DNA of 64,000 bases from contig NZ_KQ948435.1 in the NCBI RefSeq assembly GCF_001514065.1, forward strand, positions 186,001 through 250,000. The letters run 5' to 3'. A program made the position numbers and the translations under genes. Shown one piece after another: positions 52,732-60,597 of this stretch (position 1 is its first letter; every line of letters starts with the position of its first letter). The notes under the pieces were generated by a model that was given only the letters and a program-made list of their open reading frames with translations, made no database searches and was not told where the DNA came from. Source of the DNA: Streptomyces antibioticus. Lineage in GTDB: Bacteria > Actinomycetota > Actinomycetes > Streptomycetales > Streptomycetaceae.

Positions 52732-53940
52732 TCAGGCCCGTTCGGCAACCGCGGCGGGGTCGTCCAGCACCGCGCGGACCACCGAGTGCGCGGCGCCCAG
52801 CAGCGGTCCTTCGGGGCCGAGCCGCGACACCGACACCGGACAGGCGGGGCCCGCGGTACGCCGGTCCAACTCGGCCTCCAGCGCGGGCAGCAGCCAGGGC
52901 GCGAGCCCGGACAGCGCGCCGCCGAGCACGACGCTCTGCGGGTCCAGCAGGTTCACCGCTCCCGTCAGCGCGACCCCGAGCGCCGCCCCCGCCTCCCGCA
53001 GCGCACGCCGTACGGCCTCGTCACCGTCGGCGGCCCGGCCCGCGAGGAGCCCGACACGGTCCTCGCCCGGTTCGAGCCCCGCGGCCCGCAGCACGGCCTC
53101 CTCACCGGCGTACTGCTCCAGACACCCGCGCCCCCCGCACGGGCAGGGCGGACCCTCCGGCTGCACCGGCACATGCCCCAGCTCGCCCGCGAAGCCGCGG
53201 GTCCCGCGCAGCAGGCCGCCGGCGACGACGAGCGCCGCACCGATACCGATCTCCGCCGACACATGCAGGAAGTCGTGCGGTGTGGCGTCCCCGAGCCAGA
53301 GCTCCGCGAGCGCGCCGAAGTTCGCCTCGTTGTCCACGGTCAGCGGGTACGTGGAGGGCAGCAGGGCGCCGAGATCGATGTCGTGCCAGTCGAGGTTCGG
53401 GGCGCGGACGACGGTGCGGGCGTCCCGGGCGACGAGGCCCGGCACGGCCACCGCGAGCCCCGCCGGCCACAGCCCCTCGTCCTGTGCCTCGGCGACGACC
53501 CGGTGCACGAGCTCGGTCAGTTCCTCGATCACGGGCCCGGGGGCGCGGCCGCGGTTCGCCACGTGCCGCTCGGCCCGCGCCCGCACCCGTCCGCGTAGGT
53601 CGACCGCGCAGACCGCGAGATGGTCGACGCCGATCTCGGCGCCGATCCCGGCGGGGCCGTGCCCGCTGACGGCGAGTGCCGACCCGGGGCGGCCCACCCG
53701 GCCCGGCCGCTCGGGGCCCAGCTCCTCCAGCAGGCCGGAGCGTATGAGCTCGTCGACGAGGCTGGACACGGCGGCCCGGGTCAGCCCGATCCGGGAGGCG
53801 ACCGCGGCCCGGGACAGCGGGCCCTCGGCGCTGACCGCGTGCAGCACCCGGGCCAGGTTGCGGCGGCGCATGCCCTGCTGGGTGTCGGGCAGCGCGCGCC
53901 CCGGACCGGCCGCGTGGGTGTCGTGCAGCGGTGCGGTCAT
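52732..53940 (-). CDS. ROK-family transcriptional repressor (probable xylose regulator)
   Basis: A 402-residue ROK protein. The N-terminal winged helix (RNLARVLHAVSAEGPLSRAAVASRIGLTRAAVSSLVDELI) is followed by a sugar-kinase-like domain with IGAEIGVDHLAVCAVDLRG and the zinc motif CPCGGRGCLEQY. ROK repressors of xyl operons release DNA on binding xylose. It lies 50 bases downstream of xylB on the same strand, with xylA divergent, so it is the likely local regulator acting at the 55428-55566 gap. Confidence 0.9.
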   Translation of the reverse strand: MTAPLHDTHAAGPGRALPDTQQGMRRRNLARVLHAVSAEGPLSRAAVASRIGLTRAAVSSLVDELIRSGLLEELGPERPGRVGRPGSALAVSGHGPAGIGAEIGVDHLAVCAVDLRGRVRARAERHVANRGRAPGPVIEELTELVHRVVAEAQDEGLWPAGLAVAVPGLVARDARTVVRAPNLDWHDIDLGALLPSTYPLTVDNEANFGALAELWLGDATPHDFLHVSAEIGIGAALVVAGGLLRGTRGFAGELGHVPVQPEGPPCPCGGRGCLEQYAGEEAVLRAAGLEPGEDRVGLLAGRAADGDEAVRRALREAGAALGVALTGAVNLLDPQSVVLGGALSGLAPWLLPALEAELDRRTAGPACPVSVSRLGPEGPLLGAAHSVVRAVLDDPAAVAERA

Positions 53941-53990
53941 GCCTCCCTCAGTCCCTCAGTGACGCAGTCCTCGGCCATCGGGTGTGCTTC

Positions 53991-55427
53991 TCAATGACCG
54001 CCCGCCAGCAGCGGAGCCGCGTCGGAGAGTACCCCGGAGATCCTCGCCATCGTCGCCTCGTCCCGCTCCACGGCTTCCAGCACCGGACCGGCGGTCGTGT
54101 TCCAGCGCCGGGCGACCGCGGCCGGGTCCTCGCCGGTCAGCAGGCCGGCGGCCTGCGCGGCGGCGCCGAGCGCGACCAGCTCCTTGGCCTCCGGGATCTG
54201 CACGGGACGCCCCGACAACCGTCGTACGGTCTCCTGCCAGGCCCGGCCCCGGGCGCCGCCGCCGATCAGCAGCAGCGGCGTCGAACGGTCCGCGTCCTCG
54301 TCCAGGACCAGGTCGAGCGCGCCGAGGAGCGCGTGCACGGCACCGTCGTAGGCGGCCTGGAGCAGCTGGCCGCCGGTCGTGTCGTGGCGCAGACCGTGCA
54401 GCAGACCCGAGGCGTTCGGCAGGTTCGGGGTGCGCTCGCCGTCCAGGTACGGCAGGAGCGTGACGTCGGAGGTGGGTTCCACGGCCTCGCGGTCCAGGCC
54501 GAGGAGGGCGGCGACCCGGTCGACGGCGAGGGTGCAGTTCAGGGTGCAGGCCAGCGGCAGCCAGTCGCCGTGCGCGTCGGCGAAGCCGGCCACCGTGCCG
54601 GTCGGGTCGGCGGGACGCCGCTTGGACACCGCGTACACCACGCCGGAGGTGCCGAGACTCAGCACCGGGGTGCCGGGGCGCAGGCCGAGGCCCAGGGCGG
54701 CGGCGGCGTTGTCGCCGGTGCCGGGGGCGACCAGGGTGCCCTTGGAGAACGGCAGGTCGTGGCTGTCGCGCACGGTGCCCGCCACCTCGCCGGGGCGGAC
54801 CACGCGCGGGAGGAGCGCCGGGTCGAGACCCACGTGGCTGAGGATCTCGGCGTCGTACGACTCGATCGCCGACGCCCACCAGCCCGTGCCGGAGGCGTCG
54901 CCGCGGTCGGTCGTGCCCTGGCCGGTGAGGCGCTCGGTGAGGTAGTCGTGCGGGAGGCGCACCGACTTCGTCGCGCGGATCGCGTCCGGTTCGTGCTCGG
55001 CCAGCCACGCCCACTTCGTGACCGTGAAGGAGGCGCCCGGCACGCTGCCGGTGCGCTCCGCCCAGGCCTTCGGACCGCCCAGCTCCTCGATCAGGCGGGC
55101 GGCCTGCGGCGCCGAGCGGACGTCGTTCCACAGCAGGGCCGGGCGCACCGGCTCGCCCCGCTCGTCCAGCGTGACCAGGCCGTGCTGCTGACCGCCGATC
55201 GACACCGCCGCGGCCTCGTGCGCGGCGTCGCCGCACTGGCGCAGGGCCTCGCCCAGGGCGTCCCACCACTGACGCGGGTCGCTCTCGCGGCCGGCGCCGG
55301 ACGACACGGTGTGCGGCGCCTGACCGCTCGCGACCACCCGGCCGGTCGACGCGTCGACGACCAGCGCCTTGGTGGACTGCGTGGACGTGTCCACGCCGAC
55401 GACGAGCGGACCCTCGGCAGCTGACAT
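53991..55427 (-). CDS. xylB: Xylulokinase
   Basis: Phosphorylates D-xylulose to xylulose 5-phosphate with ATP, the second step of xylose use. It is 478 residues of FGGY type: LVVGVDTSTQSTKALVVDASTGRVVASG, VSIGGQQHGLVTLDERGEPVRPALLWND (the QQHG motif of xylulokinase), GTGDNAAAALGLGLRPG and LLIGGGARGRAWQETVRRLSGRPVQIPEAKELVALGAAAQAAG. It is divergent from xylA with 139 bases between. The ROK regulator follows on the same strand. Confidence 0.95.
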   Translation of the reverse strand: MSAAEGPLVVGVDTSTQSTKALVVDASTGRVVASGQAPHTVSSGAGRESDPRQWWDALGEALRQCGDAAHEAAAVSIGGQQHGLVTLDERGEPVRPALLWNDVRSAPQAARLIEELGGPKAWAERTGSVPGASFTVTKWAWLAEHEPDAIRATKSVRLPHDYLTERLTGQGTTDRGDASGTGWWASAIESYDAEILSHVGLDPALLPRVVRPGEVAGTVRDSHDLPFSKGTLVAPGTGDNAAAALGLGLRPGTPVLSLGTSGVVYAVSKRRPADPTGTVAGFADAHGDWLPLACTLNCTLAVDRVAALLGLDREAVEPTSDVTLLPYLDGERTPNLPNASGLLHGLRHDTTGGQLLQAAYDGAVHALLGALDLVLDEDADRSTPLLLIGGGARGRAWQETVRRLSGRPVQIPEAKELVALGAAAQAAGLLTGEDPAAVARRWNTTAGPVLEAVERDEATMARISGVLSDAAPLLAGGH

Positions 55428-55452
55428 CGGGTTTCTCCCTCATGTGCGGCGT

Positions 55453-55489
55453 GTCTCCCTCTGGAGACATCTTGTCTCTTCCCTGAGAC
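55453..55489. promoter_or_regulatory. Two dyads in the xylB-xylA divergent promoter region
   Basis: GTCTCC-N4-GGAGAC (55453-55468) and GTCTC-N6-GAGAC (55474-55489) repeat the same GTCTC/GAGAC half-site in tandem, 21 bases apart, next to an AT-rich stretch (CTAATTTGTAAAC near 55500). This is the expected place for ROK-repressor operators and the two promoters. Confidence 0.6.
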
Positions 55490-55521
55490 GCGTGTGCATA
55501 CTAATTTGTAAACCGCCATGA

Positions 55522-56733
<1,212 letters not shown>

Positions 56734-56760
56734 CCCGTGCGCGTGCGCACGTCATGAACG

Positions 56761-56821
56761 CACGCGCGCGTGGACCCGCGGCGCATCTGCCGCCGCCGGT
56801 TTTGTCAGGCACGCGCGCGTG
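56761..56821. repeat. Pair of identical 12-base palindromes downstream of xylA
   Basis: CACGCGCGCGTG occurs at 56761-56772 and again at 56810-56821, in the 200-base gap after xylA. The same 12-mer recurs inside the SWIM gene (59559-59570) and the SNF2 gene (61559-61570). The spacer includes a TTTTG run. I see no gene in this gap. Confidence 0.85.
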
Positions 56822-56938
56822 TAGGGGCGGCCGGCCTCCGCACGGAATGCTCCGGAATCATGCCGTCCATGGCATGAGTCCGTATCAACTTCCGTGCGGG
56901 GGTCGCGCCCTGCCCGCTGCGCGGCGACTCTGGACGGT

Positions 56939-57802
56939 ATGGCCATGCCGCCCGTACCGCCTCAACCGCCCGGGCCGCCGGGTGGTACACCGCCTTCCGG
57001 CGGTGGTTTCGGACCGCCTCCTGAGGGCTTCGGCCCCGGGTCAGGAGGGGGCTACGGGCCTCCCGGAGGGTACGGCCCTCCTCCCGGAGGCAACGGCCCG
57101 CCCTCCTACGGAGGATGGCAGCCGCCGCCTCCGCCGGACCCGCCCGAGGGCCCGGGCGGGCGGCGCGGTCCGGGACGCAACCCGCTGTTCGTCCTGCTCG
57201 CCGTGCTCGCGGTGGGCGCCGCCGTGGCCGCCGTCGTCCTGATGGGTGCCGGGAACGACGACGACTCACCCGACGACAAGCCCACTGCCAGCGCGAGCAG
57301 TTCACCCCGCCCCACGCTGAGCCTGCCGAGCGAGCTGCCCAGCAAGCTCCCCAGCGAGGTGCCTACGCGGCTGCCGTCGCAGTTCCCCACCGAGCTGCCG
57401 AGCGAGTTCCCCAGCGGCCTGGAGTCGCTGATCCCGTCCCTGGCGGCCGATGAGATGCCGTACTACCTGCTCCAGGCGGGAGACTGCTTCGACACCGACG
57501 CCGCCCGGCCCGGACAGGCCGCCAAGCGCTCCTGCCGGGAACCGCATGACGCCGAGGTCGTGAAAGTGACGGAGCTGGAAGGCGACTACGCGACCGACAG
57601 CGCCCTGAAGAAGGCCGCCTCGGACCTGTGCGAGCGGACCCTGAACAGCAAGGCGGAGAGCCAGCCCGAGGACACCGTGCGCGGCATCCTCGTGCAGTAC
57701 CCGGACGCCACGAGTTACCGGGTCGGCATCGACGACGTCGCGTGCAGCCTGGCCGCCGACACGGGTGCCGGCAGCCGAAAGCTCACGCAACCCTTGACGT
57801 GA
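56939..57802 (+). CDS. Membrane protein with Pro/Gly-rich head and septum-formation-type domain
   Basis: A 287-residue, single-pass protein. Residues 1-80 are Pro/Gly-rich (GPPGGTPPSGGGFGPPPEGF). A helix at about 83-103 (PLFVLLAVLAVGAAVAAVVLMG) follows, then an acidic/Ser linker (NDDDSPDDKPTASASSS) and about seven LPSx-type four-residue repeats (ELPSKLPSEVPTRLPSQFPT). The extracytoplasmic domain (about 190-275) reads LLQAGDCFDTDAARPGQAAKRSCREPHDAEVVKV, matching the Septum_form family with paired cysteines. The role is unknown; the repeat stalk probably spans peptidoglycan. ATG 56945 is an alternative start. It is convergent with the esterase gene. Confidence 0.82.
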   Translation: MAMPPVPPQPPGPPGGTPPSGGGFGPPPEGFGPGSGGGYGPPGGYGPPPGGNGPPSYGGWQPPPPPDPPEGPGGRRGPGRNPLFVLLAVLAVGAAVAAVVLMGAGNDDDSPDDKPTASASSSPRPTLSLPSELPSKLPSEVPTRLPSQFPTELPSEFPSGLESLIPSLAADEMPYYLLQAGDCFDTDAARPGQAAKRSCREPHDAEVVKVTELEGDYATDSALKKAASDLCERTLNSKAESQPEDTVRGILVQYPDATSYRVGIDDVACSLAADTGAGSRKLTQPLT

Positions 57803-59143
57803 TCAGATCCCGCGCGGCAGCCGCACGTACGTGACCGTCGTCTCCACACCGCTGTCGACCAGCCGGCCCTGCGCGTCGAACGCGCCCGCGCCGTCGGTCA
57901 TCCCGAAGTCGTTGTCGTTGATCAGGGCGAGCGTGTCGTGGTCCACGCGCGCGATCCCCTCGATCTTCCCGGGCACCCCGTCGACCGTCCCCAGGTCGAC
58001 GACGAGCCGCTTGCCAAGAACCGGCACCCCGGCGGCGGCCGGGTCGTCGAGCTGCTCCAGCGACGGGGACGTCGTGTCGTCGTCCCAGGCGCCGCCGAGG
58101 ATGTCCGCGTCCCGCTCCAGGCGCACGAGCTGAAGCCGCGCGGCCTTGTCGGTGCGCTCCTCGACCAGCAGCCGGTCGCCGCCCACGGCGACCACCGAGG
58201 AGATCTTCAGCTCCGAGGTGTCGTCCTCGCCCGGGTCGACGACGTCCACCGGGTCGAAGCGGTACGCGTACTCGGCCGTGACGGCGTTCTTCCTGGGCGA
58301 GAACCGCAGCAGCCGGGTCGTGCGCGACGCCTCGCCCGCGGCGGTGTCCGGCAGGGACAGCGGGCTCTGCACCGCCATCACCAGGTCGCCGCACGGGAGT
58401 TGGGCGAGCCCCTCGAAACCGCGGTTGATCTTCCGGTGCAGCAGCACGGAGGGCAGCGCCTCGACCACCGGGTAGTCGGTGCCGGTGAGGTTCAGCCCCT
58501 GTGGCACGTACCGGGTGAGCACCTTCCCGCGTGCGGAGACGTGCACGAGACTCGGCCCGTACTCGTCCACGAGCCAGAAACTCCCGTCCGCGGCCCGCAC
58601 GACGCCCTCGGTGTCCAGCCCGTTCGGGTCGTACGCCAGCCGCGTCCGCGCGTCATAGGTGTACGGCGCCTCGTCGCGGCCTTCCTGGTCGGGCAACCCG
58701 GTGACGGGCTTGCCGGACGAGGTCGTGATCGGGATCGCGTCCAGGACCTCGACGGTGTTCCCGGACACTCTGATCCGCACGATCGCCGGGTCGAAGCCCG
58801 GCACGGGGAACGTGCGGCGCTTCTTGCCGTCGATCTTGATCTGGCCGTTGGGGCCGCGGTCGGTGACCGTCCAGAACTCGCCCTTGCGGCCTGCCGGGTA
58901 GAGATCGCTGCCGATGCCGCCGAGGTCCACGCCCCGGTCGTCGTCCACCGTGCCGGGCAGCAGCGTGTTGCTGAAGGTGCCCAGCGGGATGTCCCCGAGG
59001 GTCGCGGTGCGCGTCACGTGCGCTGCCTCGGGCGTGGCGCCCTCGGCGGGGGCGGCCGCCACGAGCGCGGCCAGCACGACGAGGGGCACGCCCGCCGCGA
59101 CGGAACGGTGGACGCGGCGCCGGCCGGCGGCGTGCGGGGACAT
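57803..59143 (-). CDS. Secreted esterase-like (phytase-like) beta-propeller protein
   Basis: A 446-residue exported protein. The signal peptide is RRRVHRSVAAGVPLVVLAALVAAAPAEGA (cleavage near residue 36). The mature part has the esterase-like activity of phytase pattern (PF13449): GIGSDLYPAGRKGEFWTVTDRGPNG, GLDTEGVVRAADGSFWLVDEYGPSLVHVS, RGFEGLAQLPCGDLVMAVQSPL and KIEGIARVDHDTLALINDNDFG. A phosphoesterase on extracellular organic phosphate is plausible but not proven for this family. ATG 59143 has AGGAGG five bases upstream; the open frame beyond it is unconserved. Confidence 0.87.
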   Translation of the reverse strand: MSPHAAGRRRVHRSVAAGVPLVVLAALVAAAPAEGATPEAAHVTRTATLGDIPLGTFSNTLLPGTVDDDRGVDLGGIGSDLYPAGRKGEFWTVTDRGPNGQIKIDGKKRRTFPVPGFDPAIVRIRVSGNTVEVLDAIPITTSSGKPVTGLPDQEGRDEAPYTYDARTRLAYDPNGLDTEGVVRAADGSFWLVDEYGPSLVHVSARGKVLTRYVPQGLNLTGTDYPVVEALPSVLLHRKINRGFEGLAQLPCGDLVMAVQSPLSLPDTAAGEASRTTRLLRFSPRKNAVTAEYAYRFDPVDVVDPGEDDTSELKISSVVAVGGDRLLVEERTDKAARLQLVRLERDADILGGAWDDDTTSPSLEQLDDPAAAGVPVLGKRLVVDLGTVDGVPGKIEGIARVDHDTLALINDNDFGMTDGAGAFDAQGRLVDSGVETTVTYVRLPRGI

Positions 59144-59249
59144 CGGGCCTCCTGGGGACAAGTGTGCTGACAGCGGCCAGATTTGGGCCCCGCGCGGAAC
59201 GCCGTACGACGGCCGGGTGAACGGGGCGTGGCGGGGGCTCGTCGAGCTC

Positions 59250-59367
59250 GCGTGCGGCACTTCGACGCGCCCTCCGTGTCGACCGGCGGTGGCGGCCTCC
59301 TCCGCCCAGCGTGCGGCACTTCGACGAGCCCCGGATGTCAACCGGTGGTGGCGGCCTCCTCCGCCGA
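59250..59367. repeat. 59-base direct repeat covering the 3' end of the SWIM gene
   Basis: Two copies, 59250-59308 and 59309-59367, both start GCGTGCGGCACTTCGACG and include GGTGGCGGCCTCCTCCGCC. The second contains the stop codon (TCA on this strand at 59338) and last residues of the SWIM gene. The first has TCG there, so it is an extra, stop-less copy downstream of the gene. Confidence 0.9.
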
Positions 59368-60597
59368 AGCCAGCGCCGTCGCAGGGTCGTTGGCCGGCGC
59401 GCCGACGGGCACCCAGCGTCCCCGCTCCTCCCGGTACGGCCACCAGCGGCCGTCGCGCCCCAGGCGCAGCTGGTTCCGGGTGCCGGCGACGGTCCACCGG
59501 CAGCCCCGCGCGGACAGCGACGGCCGTTCGTCCTCGTCCCATGCCGTGTCGAGGACGGCACGCGCGCGTGCGAGCTCCTCGCCCTCGACCGTGCGTTCCT
59601 CCTCCAGTACGGACAACGCGGCCACTCCGCCGTACCGCCAAGCGCGTACGGCCGTCTCCAGCTCCTGCGGGTCTCGGCCCGACCCCGCGGCCAACCGCTC
59701 GGTCACGGCCCCGCCGGGGTCGCCGAGCGCGAGCCGGACCGCGTCCTGCCCGATCGTCAGCTCCTCCTCCGCGGCTCCCTGTTCACGCAACGCCTCGATC
59801 AGCAGCCGGTGCGCCTCCGCGGCGGTCCGGGCCGCCAGGAACTCCAGAGCGGCCGGGTCGACGTCCGGCGGGGCCGGTGAACCGGTGTCCAGGGACGGCG
59901 GTATGCCCGGTTCCGCGGGGAGTTCCGGCAGCGCCGGGAGCGGCGGCAGGATGTCCCCGGCCGCGAACGCCTCCGCCGCGTCCACGCCCTCCTGGCGGGC
60001 GGGCGCCTCGACCGGTGCGGGTGCGGCGGTACGGGCCTGGAGGTCGTCCAGCACGGCCTGTTCGGACCGTCCGCGCATCAGCAGCAGGACGAAGGGGTCC
60101 TGGTCCAGCAGGCGTGCGACCTGGTAGCAGAGCGCCGCCGTGTGTCCGCAGTGGTCCCAGGCGCCGCAGTCGCACTCCGGCTCCAGATCGCCCAGGCCCG
60201 GCAGCAGGTCCACGCCCGCGGTAGCCGCGTCCTCAACCAGGTGCGGAGGCATCTCGCGGTCCAGAAGTGCCGCGATGTGACCGGCCCGCTCCGCGGCCGT
60301 CTCCAGGAAGCGGTCCCACTGTTCGCCCGACAGCTGCTCCAGCAGCACGTCCGCCCGGTGCGGGGTGCGGTCGCGGTCCTGGACGACGGCCGTGATCCGG
60401 CCCGGCCGCACCGACACCGCGCCGACGGCCCCCGCGCGCGCGAGCGCGCGCCCGGTCTTCACCTGCCGCGTGTCCAGCGCTGTGTCCTCCAGCGCCTTCA
60501 GCCAGGCCTGCCCCCACCAGGTCTGCGCGAAGCCCCGCCCCTGCGCGGGCGGGAACGCGGCGAACGTCCGCTCCGTCGTCTCGTCGTACGTGTTCAT
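59338..60597 (-). CDS. SWIM zinc-finger protein partner of the SNF2 helicase
   Basis: A 419-residue protein. The N-terminal region FAQTWWGQAWLKALEDTALDTRQVKTGRALARAG is typical of actinobacterial SWIM proteins. The SWIM finger PECDCGAWDHCGHTAALCYQVARLL (CxC...CxH) sits near residue 150. A Pro-rich linker and C-terminal helices (GVAALSVLEEERTVEGEELARARAVL; WWPYREERGRWVPVG) follow. SWIM fingers bind DNA or protein. Its ATG overlaps the SNF2 gene stop (60594-60597), and the two genes are a conserved pair in this phylum. The C-terminal coding end lies in a tandem duplication. Confidence 0.9.
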   Translation of the reverse strand: MNTYDETTERTFAAFPPAQGRGFAQTWWGQAWLKALEDTALDTRQVKTGRALARAGAVGAVSVRPGRITAVVQDRDRTPHRADVLLEQLSGEQWDRFLETAAERAGHIAALLDREMPPHLVEDAATAGVDLLPGLGDLEPECDCGAWDHCGHTAALCYQVARLLDQDPFVLLLMRGRSEQAVLDDLQARTAAPAPVEAPARQEGVDAAEAFAAGDILPPLPALPELPAEPGIPPSLDTGSPAPPDVDPAALEFLAARTAAEAHRLLIEALREQGAAEEELTIGQDAVRLALGDPGGAVTERLAAGSGRDPQELETAVRAWRYGGVAALSVLEEERTVEGEELARARAVLDTAWDEDERPSLSARGCRWTVAGTRNQLRLGRDGRWWPYREERGRWVPVGAPANDPATALASAEEAATTG

